This document shows, piece after piece, positions 33,930 through 46,440 of a stretch of DNA of 64,000 bases (position 1 is the stretch's first letter; each line of letters starts with the position of its first letter). Below the pieces are notes generated by a model that saw only the letters and a list, made by a program, of their open reading frames with translations, was not told the DNA's origin and did no database searches. The position numbers and the translations under genes were made by a program. The stretch is taken from assembly GCA_030035585.1 (NCBI GenBank), contig CM057469.1, positions 56,933,501-56,997,500 on the forward strand, in the 5' to 3' direction. This DNA is from Dugong dugon. Its lineage: Eukaryota; Chordata; Mammalia; Sirenia; Dugongidae.

Positions 33930-35075
33930 ATTTATTCATCAGCATTTCATAGCATTTGCCGGGTGACCTCCTTGTACTAGGCGCTGTTTTAGTAGCTGCA
34001 CAAACAATGAAGAAGATAGACAAGGTCCCTGCCTTCAAGAAGCTTATTTGGGATAGGAACAGGGAGAGACAGAGGATAAAAATGTAAGCAAAATAAACTC
34101 AGTATCTGTTGACTGCTGTGAAGGAAATTAGAATTATATGATAGAGAGCACTTGGGAGAGGAGATGAGGGTACTTTAAATAGAGTGGTCAAGTAAGGCCT
34201 CTCTGAGGAGATGGCCCAAAACCAAACCCGCTGCCGTGGAGTCAATTCCAACTCATAGTTGCCCTGAAGGACAGAGTAGAACTGTTCCATAGGGTTTCCA
34301 AGGCTGTAATCTTTATGGGAACAGACTGCCACATCTTTCTCATGGGTTCAAACCACAGACCTCTCAGTTAGCAGACAAATGCTTAACCACTGTCCCACTG
34401 TGGCATTTGAGCTTTAAAAAAAAAGTCTTTAGAAGACAACTGGAAGAAACCAGCTAGCTATTCAAAAGGCTGAGAGATTAGGATTCCAGGCCGAGGAAAC
34501 AGCAAGTTACAAAGACCTTGAGACAAAAAAACCACTTAACTGTTCAAATCACTGAAAAGAAAGAAAAGGTGACCTGTGGGTGGCTGAAATATGATGAGCA
34601 AAACGGTCAGTGAGACATGCTGCAATTAGGCAGGAAACCAAGTTCAGGCATGGCCATGTAGGTAAAGTACAGACTTTACTTCTAAATGCAATGGGAACCC
34701 CCAGAGGGTTCTGAAGAGGGTGACATGGACCACTGGCTTATTTGTAGACTATAGCAGAGAAACAAGTAGAAGCATGGGGATCAGTTAGTAGGTCATCATA
34801 ATAATGTAAGTGAGAAGTGAGCGTGGCTTGAATTACAGCAGTATAAGTGGAGAAGCAAAGAAGTAAACCATTTTTGTGAAATATTTTGGCTGTGTACTGA
34901 CAGGTCTTTTGGCTAAAGCAGTTGGATGACTGGTAGTGATATTTGCTGAGATTGAAGAGATCCAGAAAGGTACAGGATGGGCGTGGCAGGTGGAGAGCAG
35001 GTAGGGGTTGGAACAGACTCAAGAATTCTGTTTTGTATGTGTTAAGTTTGAGATGTTTCATTCATACTCAAATAG
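33930..35075 (-). repeat. L2 LINE, long relic split by a SINE
   Basis: The plus strand is antisense L2 over more than 1 kb: 'acaaggtccctgccttcaag', 'gtggtcaagtaaggcctctc', 'gcaatgggaacccccagagg' and 'gtgttaagtttgagatg'. An AfroSINE interrupts it at 34213-34411. The 107-codon minus-strand frame at 34738-35061 falls within the L2 reverse transcriptase end. Confidence 0.75.
34213..34411 (-). repeat. AfroSINE inside L2
   Basis: 'accaaacccgctgccgtgga', 'tagaactgttccatagggtt' and 'ctctcagttagcagacaaat'. L2 sequence resumes on the right with 'catttgagctt'. Confidence 0.9.
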
Positions 35076-35110
35076 AGATTATTTACACCAATTTTAAATT
35101 ATTTCTTCAG

Positions 35111-35597
35111 CCTTTGATTCTGTAGACAGGGCCTGGGGTCAGAATACATCAGCTCAACATATATTTCTAGTTACAGTATAGATAAAACCGACACTTTAAC
35201 CCAAATAATAGTGAAAATTCATAGAACTTTAGTCTCAATAGAACATAACAGTTTCAAGACTCATGTCTTAGTTATCTGAAATCCCTTTAGACAATCTGGA
35301 AGGTTGAAAGGTTCTTATAAAATAAAAGAACAACTATCTTCATATATGTTCCAATCACACGATCACTATCTGGAATGGGCCTTTAGAATGATCCAGCAAT
35401 CACCCTATGTTTCCTTAGTTTATTCACTCTCCTTCTCTCTTAGATAACTGCTTCATAACTACTCCTCTTTCCTCAAACTTCCAAAAGCTCCTCTCCCACC
35501 CTCACTCTTAGCTGATTATCTTGCTTCCTATATCCCTTACCACAACACACTGCCTCAGTACTTACACAGTTTTTTATCTCTCTAGTTTCAATCTACA
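35111..35597. other. Unassigned stretch
   Basis: Nothing recognised. Confidence 0.4.
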
Positions 35598-35598
35598 C

Positions 35599-36598
35599 TG
35601 CTGTTGTTAGGTGCCATTGAGTAGGTTCTGAGTCAACAACCCCATGTACGGAACGAAACTCTGCCCAGTCCTGCACCATCCTCGCAATCATTTATATGTT
35701 TGAGCCATTGTTGCAGCCACTGTGTCAATCCATCTCATTGAGTGTCTTTCTCTTTTTCGCTGACCCTTTACCTCACCAAGCATGATGTCCTCTAGGGACT
35801 GCTCCCTCCTGATAACATATCCAAAGTATGAGAGACAAAGTCTCGCCATCTCGCTTCCAAGGAGCACTCTGGCTATATTTCTTCCAAAATAGATTTGTTC
35901 GTTCTTTGGCAGTCCATGATATTTTCCGTATTCTTCGCCAACATCATAATTCAAATGTGTCAATTCTTCTTAGGTCTTCCTTATTCATTGTCCAACTTTC
36001 ACATGTATACAAGGAGATTGAAAATATCATGGCTTGGGTCAGGCATACTTCAGTCCTCAAAGTGACATCTTTGCTTTTTAACACTTTAAGAAGTCTTTTG
36101 CAGCAGATTTGCCCAATGCAGTGCATAGTTTGATTTCTTGACTGCTGCTTCCATGGGCATTGATTGTGGATCCAAGTAAAATGAAATCCTTAATAACTTC
36201 AATATTTTCCCTGTTTACCATGATGTTGCTTATGGATCCAGTTGTGAGGACTTTTCTTTCTGTTGAGGTGTAATTCATACTGAAGGCTGTGGTCTCTGAT
36301 CTTTATCAGTAGGTGCCTCAAGTTCTTTTCACTTTCAGCAAGCAAGGTTGTGTCATCTGCATAATGTAGGTTATTAACAAGTCTTCCTCTAATCCTGGTG
36401 CCACGTTCTTCTTCCTATAGTCCAGCTTCTCAGATTATTTGCTCAGCATATAGACTGAATAAGTATGATGAAAGGTTTTGACATACACCTTTCCTGATTT
36501 TAAACCACACAGTATCCCCTTGTTCTGCTCAAAAGACTGCCTCTTGGTCTATGTATGTCTATGTACAGGTTCTGCATGAGCACAATTAAGTGTTATGG
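35599..36598 (-). mobile_element. RTE (BovB-type) LINE, 5'-truncated
   Basis: This is a 3' kilobase of RTE on the minus strand. It runs from 'gctgttgttaggtgccattg' to the reverse transcriptase motif region near 36500 ('caaaagactgcctcttggtc'). Minus-strand frames include 'MRWIDTVAATM', 'LCTALGKSAAKDF' and 'LYTCESWTMNKEDLRRIDTF', the C-terminal part of the RTE protein. The frame is broken several times. A duplicated 'tctatgta' unit lies near its 5' end. Confidence 0.88.
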
Positions 36599-36708
36599 TC
36601 TATAAAATCTATAAAATGTTTATATTCCTAGCAAAGGTAAACTAGATCCCATCACTTTGTGGCTGCCCAAGTACTTCACCCAGCATTCTTCCAATCTCTC
36701 TCCTCTAT

Positions 36709-36862
36709 CGGAGCCCTAGTGGCACAGTGGTTAAGACCAAAAGGTCGGCAGTTCGAATCTACCAACTGCTCCTTAGAAACCCTATAGGGCAGTTCTACTG
36801 TGTCCTATAGGGTCGCTATGAGTTGGAATCGACTCCATGACAATGAATTTGGCTTGGTTTTT
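36709..36862 (+). repeat. AfroSINE
   Basis: 'ggagccctagtggcacagtg', 'ggtcggcagttcgaatctac' and 'gggtcgctatgagttggaat'. One of the best preserved copies. Confidence 0.93.
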
Positions 36863-37018
36863 GGTCTCTTCTTTCATCAATCCTTCCTTTTGTACTAAAT
36901 CTCTGGATCTTTCATATCCATATACCAATGTTGTTATTTTTTACTGCCTAAAAAAACGTATTTTGACCGATACTTTTTCTACCAACTGAAATCCTATTTT
37001 TTTGTTCCCTTTTTCAAC

Positions 37019-37262
37019 AAATATATAGAAACGAAAAATTAATATTTGTTACTAGAGGTGGAAGGGAGGCAGAAAGGAGGAGGTTTTGTTTAAGGGGCAT
37101 TGAGTTTATGTTAATGGTGGTGGAAAAACTTCAAAAAGTACAGTAAGAATAGGTGTACAATTTGAAAATTGTAAGCAATGCTACTGAATTAGACATGTGG
37201 TAATTGTTGAATTCGTGTATGTTTTGTTAGGCATATTTTTTTATCACAATAAAATTCTCTTC
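37019..37262 (+). repeat. L1 3' terminus (second subfamily)
   Basis: 'tttaaggggcattgagttta', 'tgttaatggtggtggaaaaa', 'actgaattagacatgtggta' and 'aattgttgaattcgtgtatg'. The same terminus occurs at 57514-57720. Confidence 0.75.
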
Positions 37263-37479
37263 TCAAGATTGTCAATAATCTGCAAGTTGTTTAATTTTGT
37301 CATTTCTCCGTCCTCATGTTACTTTACCTAAGTGCACTAAATAACAAGGTGATTACTCTCTCCTCCTTGAATCCTTTCTTCCCTTAGCTTCTAGTATTCC
37401 TACTCTCTTGGTTCCCTCCTACCTCATAACCATAGTTTCTTGGGCTCCTGTGTAGATTCCTCCTCATCTCTTGGACCCC

Positions 37480-37830
37480 TTAACCTCAACATGTCTCAGG
37501 CCTCTGTTCTTGAAACTCTTTTCTATCTACACTCACTTCCTTAGTGACAGCCTTGAATACCATTCACACGCTGACAACTCCTGAATATTTATCTCCCTTC
37601 TAAACCTCTTTCCAGACTCTTATGTCCAACTGCCTATGCAACATCTCCACTTGGATGTCTAAAAGCCATCTTACATTTAATATGGCCAACACTGAGCACC
37701 TGATTATCCCCTCATCCAAAACCCTCATCTCTGTTGATGGCAACTCTATCCTTCCAATTGTGCAAGCCAAAAAATTGGTGTCATTCTTGATGCCTCTTTT
37801 TCTTTTGTACCCCACATCAAACCTGTTATC
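37480..37830 (+). repeat. L2 LINE fragment (reverse transcriptase end)
   Basis: 'tgtccaactgcctatgcaac', 'atctccacttggatgtctaa', 'ggcaactctatccttccaat' and 'gtcattcttgatgcctcttt' are the L2 ORF2 end. The open frames on both strands here are L2 shadows. Confidence 0.85.
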
Positions 37831-37835
37831 TTCTT

Positions 37836-37950
37836 CTGACAGATGAGACCTGAGGCCCAGAGAAGCTATGTGACTTGCCGACTGTTCCTCAGTTAGCAAG
37901 TAACTGCTGAGATTCGAATCCAGTTCAATGCAACACTAAAGCCTGTGCCA
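37836..37950 (-). repeat. MIR fragment
   Basis: 'gacagatgagacctgaggcc', 'cagagaagctatgtgacttg' and 'gctgagattcgaatcc' read as antisense MIR. Confidence 0.7.
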
Positions 37951-40767
37951 AGTAGTGAACAACTCACCTTCAATCTTGCTTGGATAACAGGCTGAAAATG
38001 AATCATACAGCTAACCACTAGAAAAGAAATATGTATGGTGATTTCAAATATTCCAAAGATTCTTTAAGGTGATTGAGTTGTAATGCTAAGCTAATATTTT
38101 ATCTAAAATATACTACACTTTCACAGCTGGTGAAAGAAATCTATGCAATTTTGTGAACACACTGATATAAGGACAATTTATCAAAGATTTAGCAGGGGTT
38201 TCGTTTCCTCTATCTCTTTAGATAAAATCACCAGGCACAAAACCTTCTGCACCACACTGTCTAGAAGAATTCAGATGAGCAGGTTTTCCAACGTTCTTTT
38301 ACCTGAAGTGTCAGTCAATGACATTCTCTGATCTTTCTGACTTTGGCCTTATCTCTTTCCACATGGTTAAGTTTGGCAAGTGTCAGTAGATTTATGAAGC
38401 TGTGGGAAGATGCCAGTGACCCCATTCCACTTTTCTTTCCCTCTGTAATTCTCAACCACGAATATTATCAGATTATCTCAAAGATGCTATCTGTCTAAAT
38501 TGTTTTGATTCTGAGCCACCAATGTTTTTGTTACATATAGTCTACATGATGTCAAGAACTATCATTTTCAGAGAAGGGTTTGGTGAAGCCACTTAGTTCA
38601 CCAAGCATAAACATTGTTTACAAGTATTAAAATGGGTCAGTTCCTTTAAAGCAGATGACTTTTAGAGTCCTTAGTGGCCTAAGTTTTTGCAGTATTTTAT
38701 TTTTAAATATTAATATTTAGCTTTGTGACCCTTCAGGCTTTTAGGAGACAATTGCCTACATCTCTATTGGATGGCAGTAGGAGATTGGGAGAACAAGTTT
38801 TAAGAACAGCCATTTTCATAACTTAGAATTCTTCTTTTATGATATATTACAAAGATTGACAGTATTTTTGTTGTGATTGTTTTTGATACCCTCTTTCTCC
38901 ATTACCCCCACTAAAAAAAAAAAAAAACAGAAACGTTTCACCTCTATTTCTTCCTTACCGTGTTTTTAATTTGCTCATTTACCCCTGGGAACAATACTTC
39001 TCAGTTAAATCCACAGTGGGCTGGCTGCTAGCACTTAGTTTCCTACAGGTGGGAAGAGTCAGTCTACAATTCCTTAAAGTTACTGCTACAAGAAAATTAC
39101 CTATAAAAACCTACATCTGCGTACTTTCTTCTTAAATTAGCCCATCATTCAATGGTACCTTTTTCCACAGTCACTCTTTCTCAGTTTTGAGGATACCTAA
39201 AATACGCATAAACTATTGCCACAAACTTGGCTTAAGAAGTTGAATTAGCCCAAATGTTTCAAGATACATTAAACAAGTATTAAGGGTGTAGTCAACCAGA
39301 ATTCTTAAATAATCAGTGTCCACAAAACCAACGCACCTAAACAACTGTCTAGACGTGATCCCTCTGGAGACCCTCATCCAAAACTGTGGAGTGTTGCTTC
39401 ATATTTTAAGTCTAATAGATTCCCAACTGTCCTCACTCCATCCTCATCAAGGTACTTATTGAAAGTATCTCATCATTCATTCCTTTCCCTGGGCTTGCCC
39501 TCACATGCTGCTCACACTGAAACTTGGAGCCAGAACACCTCCTCTGAACCACTCAAGCAGAACTGCCATTGTTCTGTGACCCTGTTGGAATTTATAGGCC
39601 ATGAGATGCCTCTGTCTTCCTCGTTCTGTATCTGTAAACATTTGGGAATTTTATTAGCAAAGAGGTAGCCCCCCACCTTATCCCACCCAATCTCCTGTTA
39701 CATTTTTCCTTGGGTCACACTTATGAGGAAGTTCTTAAGAACTTCTCTTTAGTATACCTCTGTATTTCAGCCCATTGAATATTAAGAGATTTTTATACGT
39801 AATTTAAATTGGACATGGTAAGTATAATATTTAGGGTAATGAAGAAAAGGGAAGAATGTTTTGGTTATTTTATACAGTCTAATGACTATAGAGATCCCAT
39901 TTTTTATAAAATACAACAAAATGAAGAAAATTCCTAAAGAAAAGCAATTTAGAAAATATAATGAATATAATGGAGTCTAAATTAATATTATTTTGGAATA
40001 ATATATAAAATTTAGAACTTGATAAAAATCACCCCAACACCACATCCCTTAGAATGTGGTTCTCAGCATACTGGAGAAAATTCAGGCAAATTTTCACAGA
40101 GTTTAGCAGCTCACTACTTTTTATTCTGATGTTCAACATTATGAGAACATTTCATATCACCAAAGTATTTTTCATGAAGAATTTAGGAGTTTGAACTGGA
40201 TGACTTAAGCTCATTGGAAGGGCTTATGCTTTCATGGGCAGGAGCTGGTTATAGGCACAGTATGCATTTGATTCAGCTACTACATCATTACATCATCATG
40301 GGGATGCCTTGGGATTAATGGCTGAGTCTGTAAAGTTCAAACAAAATGTTGTAATATTGGAAGGCGTGCCGCAAACAGCTGAGACCAACTCTTGGCCAGG
40401 ACTTTACTTTCCCCTACACACTCCGAGAAGCTATCTGACCAGAAGAGATATCACTGCTACAGTGAACAAGGTCACCATCTAATCTTCTGTTTTCACAGCA
40501 ACACCGTAGGGCAGCGACAGCACATTCTCCAGGAAAGGAAACCCTAAACCAGCTGCAACAAGAAAATCATTTCTGTGCTAAAGCATAAATCATTGAAAAC
40601 CCAGTCAAATGCTATGCTTCCATAACAACAGTTGTTTGAATCTCCAAATCCAGAAAGAAAAGATAATAATCTCCTTTTATAAGCAAAAAAAAAAAAAAGC
40701 TTCAAAAAGGGATAATAGCTATTGTTCAAAATAATTTCTTCTTACAGAAGGAATTCGTTTCTAGGCT
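37951..40767. other. Longest unassigned stretch, 2.8 kb
   Basis: No repeat or coding exon recognised. Short open frames (62 to 69 codons) lack motifs, and an A-run lies near 38913-38928. It is mostly repeat-free, so it is worth testing for conservation. Confidence 0.4.
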
Positions 40768-40808
40768 ACAAGTCGGAATCAACTTGATGGCCAAAAAAAA
40801 AAAAAAAG
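40768..40808 (+). repeat. AfroSINE tail remnant
   Basis: 'aagtcggaatcaacttgatg' followed by a run of A. Only the 3' end remains. Confidence 0.6.
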
Positions 40809-41869
40809 GTAGAAGAACAAAATTTCCTAAATGGAAAGATAATTATCGTATTATCTACAAATAACAATTTTGTGCTTGTTCTCATACCTATACGTTAATT
40901 TGTAGACAACATGCAAAAATCAAATCGTAAATCAACTGCCTTATGTGGAAAAAATACTAAGATGAAAAAGTGATTTTTTTCAGGATTTTCTCACTAGGTG
41001 GAAGGATAGACAAGATAACTTCTAAGACATTGCTAATCTAAAAATTTATGCACTAGTCATGAAATTTATAAACTTACATATCCTCATACATTAGTTTTTT
41101 AGAAGGCTCCCCCAAACTGAGAGGCCTTCCCCTTGATTTGGGGCAACACTTCCAACTTTAGTTACAAGATCCCTTGTAACACCATGCATAACCAGCAGGC
41201 CAAGTATTAGCTATAGGAAATGTTATACAGCTTTCTAATTTGGGGTGATCGACATACTCATTTAATTAATAGGCAGGAACTATTTTCAAGGGGGATTACA
41301 TGAGATGGTACCTGACTTGCTGGCCAAGGTCCCAGTGTTTAGATTCAGTAGTATCAATATAACTTGCCAACACAAAGTTCTTCCAACTGTACCACATGTT
41401 CCCTCTACACATCCACTTTGTAGATTGAGGTTGCTGAGTAAGGGTTTGCATTAAATGCTGACACTGATTCACACAAACAGTGCAACAAAAGTCACCTTTT
41501 ATTTCTCCTAACGGAATGTTGAATTAATACATATGTAGCTTTGAGGAGGAGGTAGCTATATGTTCAAGTTCACTGAAGGATTTATGGTACTCATGACAGC
41601 TGAATGCAACCATCAAACAAAAAATACTCAGGAGGTTCCATCTCAGCATAGATATGTACTACGATTATTATTTAATATGTAAAAAACATGTCATTGAAGT
41701 TTGGCAGATACAACCTTAACCAAGTGATCAAGGTTAAGATTAGAGATAAGTCATGTTGATACCATGTGTCGCCTGAGATGATGTGATGAGAAGGACACTT
41801 CACCTCATGGTACTCTTTGCAAAAACCCATAATCTCAGTATAATCAGAAAAAAACATCAGATGAAAGCA
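40809..41869. other. Unassigned stretch
   Basis: Nothing recognised over about 1 kb. Confidence 0.4.
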
Positions 41870-42255
41870 AAATGAGGAACATTCTACAAAATACTTGACC
41901 AGAAGTCTTCAAAAGTCTCAAGGTCATGAATAGCAAGAAAAGACTGATTAACTTTCACAGACCAGAGGAGATTAAGGAGACACGAGAACTAAATGTAACA
42001 TGGTATCCTGGATTGAACCCAGGAGCGAAAAAAAACAAAATTAGTAGGAAAACTGAAAAAATCCAAATAAAGTCTGTAGTTTAGTTAATAGCATTGTTCC
42101 AATGTTGATCTCTTAGATTTGACACAAATACCATAGTTAAGTAAAATGTTAACATTAGGGGACATTGGAGAATGGGTAAACAGAAATTATCTCTTCTATC
42201 TTTGTGACTTTTCATAAATCTAAAGTTATTGCAAAATTAAAAGTTTATATTAAAA
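41870..42255 (+). repeat. Old L1 3' end (L1ME-like)
   Basis: 'ctttcacagaccagaggaga', 'ttaaggagacacgagaacta', 'catggtatcctggattgaac' and 'taaagttattgcaaaattaa' follow the typical old L1 3' UTR order. Confidence 0.75.
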
Positions 42256-42269
42256 TACCATTAAAGTAT

Positions 42270-42776
42270 TGTCATGGATTGAACTGTGTCCGTCAAAAAT
42301 ATCTGTCAGCTTGGCTAGGTCATGATTCCCAGTATTGTATGATTGTGTACCATTTTGTAATCTGATGTGATTTCCTTATGTGTTGTAAATTCTATCACTA
42401 TGATCTAATAAGATGGATGAGCCGCAGTTATACTGATGAGGTACACAAGATTAGATAGTGTCTTAAGCCAATCTCTTTTGAGATATAAAAGAAAGAAGTG
42501 AGCAGAGACACATGGGAACCTCACATCACCAAGAAAGCAGTGCCAGGAGCAAAGCGTGTCCTTCGGACCTAAGGTTCCTGAACAGAGAAGCTCCCAGACC
42601 AAGGGAAGATTTATGACATGGACCTGCCTGCAGATCTGATACAGAAAGTGTTCCCCTGGAGCTGATGCACTGAATTTGGACTTGTAGCTTACTGGACTGT
42701 GAGAAAATAAACTTCTCATTGTTAAAGCCATCCACTTGTGGTATTTCTGTTAGAGCAGCACTAGATGAGTAAGACA
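42270..42776 (+). mobile_element. MaLR-like solo LTR (fossil)
   Basis: TG...CA ends, 'tcatggattgaactgtgtcc', 'cccagtattgtatgattgtg', AATAAA, and 'agcagcactagatgagtaag'. Flanks 'agtat' and 'agtac' suggest a 5-bp target duplication. It lies just after the L1 3' end. Confidence 0.85.
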
Positions 42777-43061
42777 AGTACTATTAAATTTTTTTATTTG
42801 CTAGCGACCAAGAAACTATAAATGGATTGAAATAGTACTAATACAGCACCTTCAAACTTTCTCCTTTCTTTGAATTCCATAGCATTTCAATCCATTTACT
42901 ACAAAGGTACTTATCTCTATGTAATTTTGGACATTGTTATTGAAACAAAGTCTTTGTGAGTTAGAACAAGTATATTCTTGAGAGCTCCCATTCATTGCTT
43001 CATGGAAAGCTTAGTGTGATGGTTAAGGTTGTGTGTCACCTTGGCTGGGCCATGATTCTCA

Positions 43062-43132
43062 GTGGTTTGGCATTACGTAATGATGTAGTTTGGCAGTTAT
43101 ATAATGATGTGATTTGGCAGTTATGTAATGAT
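43062..43132 (+). repeat. 24-bp tandem repeat, three units
   Basis: Units of the type 'gtagtttggcagttatataa' plus 'tgat' start at 43062, 43085 and 43109. Confidence 0.9.
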
Positions 43133-43202
43133 GTAGCCATCCTCCATGATGTGATCAGTCAATCAGTTGTAAGGGGAGTTTCCTCAGGGGTATGGCCTGC
43201 AT

Positions 43203-43262
43203 CCTATATACATATATATATATATATATGTGTGTGTATATATATGTATACACACACACACA
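43203..43262. repeat. (TA)n/(CA)n tract
   Basis: Alternating ta and ca dinucleotides. The 96-codon frame that ends here (with repeated Ile-Tyr) is a product of the tract. Confidence 0.9.
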
Positions 43263-43303
43263 CTTCACTGATTTTGCTTCTCTAGAGAACTCAGCCTAAG
43301 ACA

Positions 43304-44845
43304 CATAATATAAAGGGTTTAGGTCTTAAAGAATAGCTACACATTACAGATTAGTGTTTAAATTAATGCACATAAATGAGACACTGATAATGTGCATCTA
43401 TGGAAAACAGCAAAACAAAGAAACAAGAAAATTGATTAATTACATATATTTTTTTTCTCTGTAAGCCATATCAAAGAGACTTAAATACCATTTGTTCATT
43501 TGAGGGCAACACATACAAGAAATACTAGAAATCAGTTTCTTTATGTTAAAAATAAGATGGTGATATCTTAGATTTTTATATTAAAAGCAATAGCACTCTA
43601 TCCCAAGAAGGACTATGTATAAGGCATAATTTTATCAAATTACAATTAATACAACTACAGTTAATAGAACAAGGAAAATGTTAGCATGACTTTAATTGGC
43701 ATATTAAACTACTGGGCTAAGTCTATAAATGCCAACGTGTAAGTTAATTACTAATATGTCTCACTTAGCTGAATGAGTCAGTTTGTTCGGAATCCAAGTT
43801 ATTCAGCTCTGCACTACCTCAGTGAGGCTGAAGTGGTTTTAGTGGAAGCACACACTTAGGTATCCCAGGGCAACCAAAAACACATGTACTTGCCCATCCT
43901 CTTGATGTAGTCCTACAGAAACTTAAATGCTATTTTACACAGCTCTTAGGCCCAATGAAAATCTGTGACACATATATTCAGATGACATAAGACATTTTCT
44001 GGTTCTGCATCTTTTCATAGCATAAATCTGTGAAATAAATAAATCTGAAAGTAACTTAAAAAGCATCTCTAACTCTTAAAGATTTTAACTGCATACAATT
44101 TTTCAGGACATAAGAAAGAGTTTATGTGCTAAACTGTACAGTTTTTCAGGATAAAGTGGGGAGTAGAGATAGTGAAAGATGAGAGAAGGCACGTTAGAAC
44201 CACTAAAGGAGATTATTCAAACTACCTTGCATCCCCACCCTGCTCACTTTGGGACTCAGATGTGCTCTGGGAGCCTCAGGATCTAGTAGAAAATGGTGAG
44301 GAGGTTGCAGCTGAAGTGGCCTCGATGATCCTGTTTCCACCCACGCATTCCCTCATTTGGAACTCTTGAAATTTAAAAAAAAAAAAGAAAAATCTTTTCT
44401 TTTCTGCAAGATTCTTTGAACTCCTATGAGAACAGATACAAACAAAATATGCAACAGAACATTCTCAATGTTCCTGACTAAGACTAAATGAAATGTTTCC
44501 TGAGCATTCTCTTTCACACTTCTGTCATCTACCAGAAGAACAAATTGCTCCAACTTTCTGGCTTGACTCTCACAGTCTAGGTAACAGGACGTCTCACAAT
44601 ACTGAATAGTACTGGAGGGATTATTCTGAAAATCTCTTCATGGTGACTTCATCAGATATTAATACAAATATAGAACTTAATATTACTGTCTAAAGATAAC
44701 ACTGTACCCCCCAAAAAAGTTTCCTCTTCATAAAGTTTTACACATTCATTGAAATAAACTAATACATACTTATGGTATAGTGTACTGTATCAATCTTTGT
44801 CAGAAGTATTTAACCAATTTTATTTGACTTAATTGTATAATTTCA
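43304..44845. other. Unassigned stretch, 1.5 kb
   Basis: No repeat or gene recognised. Confidence 0.4.
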
Positions 44846-44849
44846 CTCT

Positions 44850-45350
44850 CTGGCTTCAAATCCTATTGACTCAACCTCAGTAATATCTTGAATTACACCT
44901 CTCCTCTATCTTTACTTATCAGAACTATAGATCCCACTCATCACCACTCACCAGAGAGCAAAATTTTCATACTCATTGCTACCTATCCCATTCAAGCTAT
45001 ACTGTAAGATTTACTGTTCACCAATCCAAATCTCATTGTGTTATACCCCGGTTAAAACCTATTGTTTCCACTTGGCTTTCAAGACAAAGTCTAACTTCTT
45101 AGCTTTGCAAAGAGGCCCTTTACAAGCTTTAATCAAAAATCATACAACTCCCCGTGGTATTTTCTAGTCTCATTGAACTCATTAGATCTTTGGAAAATAT
45201 TCCTGAATACATCAGGACTTTTCTGTAACTTTATATATGCCATTCACTATGCTTAGAATGCCTTACCTAATTAATTTACTTAAAAAGAAAAATCCACACT
45301 GGTCCTTCAAGAACCAATTCAAATCATACTTTCTCTTCAAAGTGTATTGA
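44850..45350 (+). repeat. L2 LINE fragment
   Basis: 'cttggctttcaagacaaagt', 'gaggccctttacaagcttta', 'gcttagaatgccttacctaa' and 'cttcaagaaccaattcaaat' keep the L2 ORF2-end order. Diverged. Confidence 0.6.
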
Positions 45351-45352
45351 TT

Positions 45353-45730
45353 ATCTATTGCTGTATAATAAATTACCCTAAAACATAGGCACTCAAAACA
45401 ACGAATGTTTATTGTATGACAGTTTCTGTGGTCAGGAATTTGGATGGAGCTTAGATGGTGATTATAGCAGGGATTCTCATGCAGTCAAGATGTTGACTGG
45501 GGCCACAGTCATCTTGAAGGCTTGACTAGGCTGGAGGATCCACTTGCAAGATGGCTCACTCACATGGCTGTTGGTATGTGGTGGCTGTTAGCAGGAGGCC
45601 TTAATTCCTCACACCGTGTTCTCTACATAGGGTTGCTTAAGTGTCCCAATGATATAGCAGCTGGCCCAGAGTAACTGGCCCAAGAGAGAGAGAACAAGGA
45701 GGAAACTGCAATGTGTTTTATGAGAGACAC
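45353..45730 (-). mobile_element. Old LTR (fossil), left part
   Basis: 'gattatctattgctgtataa', 'aatttggatggagcttagat' and 'ggaggatccacttgcaagat' belong to a widespread old mammalian LTR, probably MaLR-like, read in reverse. It is interrupted by the younger LTR at 45731 and resumes at 46303. Confidence 0.6.
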
Positions 45731-46302
45731 TGTCATGGATTGAATTGTATTCCCCAAAAATATGTGTCAACTTGGTTAGGCCATGATTCCCAGTATTGTG
45801 TGGTTGTCATCGATTTTGTGATTGATGTAATTTTCCTATGTGTTGTAAATCCTAATCTCTGCCTGTGGTTAATGAGGCAAGATTAGATTATGTTAAAGAG
45901 GATTAGGGTAGGATGTAACACCCTTACTCAGGTCACATCCCTGATCCAGTGTAAAGTGAGTTTCCCTGGGGTGTAGCCTGCATCATCTTTTATTTTACAA
46001 GAGACAAAAGAAAAAGGAAGTGAGGAGAGAGATAGGGGGGACCTCATACCACCAAGAAAGCAGCACTGGGAGCAGAGCATGTCTTTTGGACACAGGATTC
46101 CTGTGCAGAGAAGCTCCTAAACCAAGGGAAGATTGATGACAAGGACCTTTCTCCAGAACCGACAGAGAGAGAAAGCCTTCCCTTAGAGCTGGCACTATGA
46201 ATTTGGACTGCTAAGCCTCCTAAACTATGAAAGAATAATTTTTTATTTGTTAAAGTCATCCACTCATGGTATTTCTGTTATAGCAGCACTAGGTAACTAA
46301 GG
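45731..46302 (+). mobile_element. MaLR-like solo LTR (fossil), nested in an older LTR
   Basis: It starts 'tgtcatggattgaattgtat', has the long form with 'gattagattatgttaaagag', an 'aataatttt' signal region and 'gcagcactaggtaactaa'. It is flanked by 'gacac' at 45726-45730 and 46303-46307, a perfect 5-bp target duplication. Confidence 0.88.
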
Positions 46303-46440
46303 GACACCATCAATTCTGTCACATTCTATCCACTGGAAGTGAGTCACTAAGTCCTGCTTATACTCGAGAGAAAGGGAATTAGACTCAACCTTTTGCAGGG
46401 AGGATTGTCAAAGAACTTATGGACATATTTTAAAACCATC
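46303..46440 (-). mobile_element. Old LTR (fossil), right part
   Basis: Continues the element at 45353: 'cattctatccactggaagtg', 'agtcactaagtcctgcttat'. Old and diverged. Confidence 0.6.

Larger units (their letters stand above)
43015..43303 (+). mobile_element. Short relative of the 21928 LTR-like element (fossil)
   Basis: It starts 'tgtgatggttaaggttgtgt' and ends 'actcagcctaagaca', as at 21928, but lacks the 60-bp repeat region. It carries three 24-bp units (43062-43132) and a TA/CA tract (43203-43262). Confidence 0.7.

Noticed and set aside
37600-37899. Overlapping 99- and 74-codon frames
   Set aside because: Both are readings of an L2 fragment and the adjoining MIR.
42995-43285. 96-codon frame with repeated motifs
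   Set aside because: The repetition comes from the 24-bp units and the TA/CA tract of an LTR-like element.
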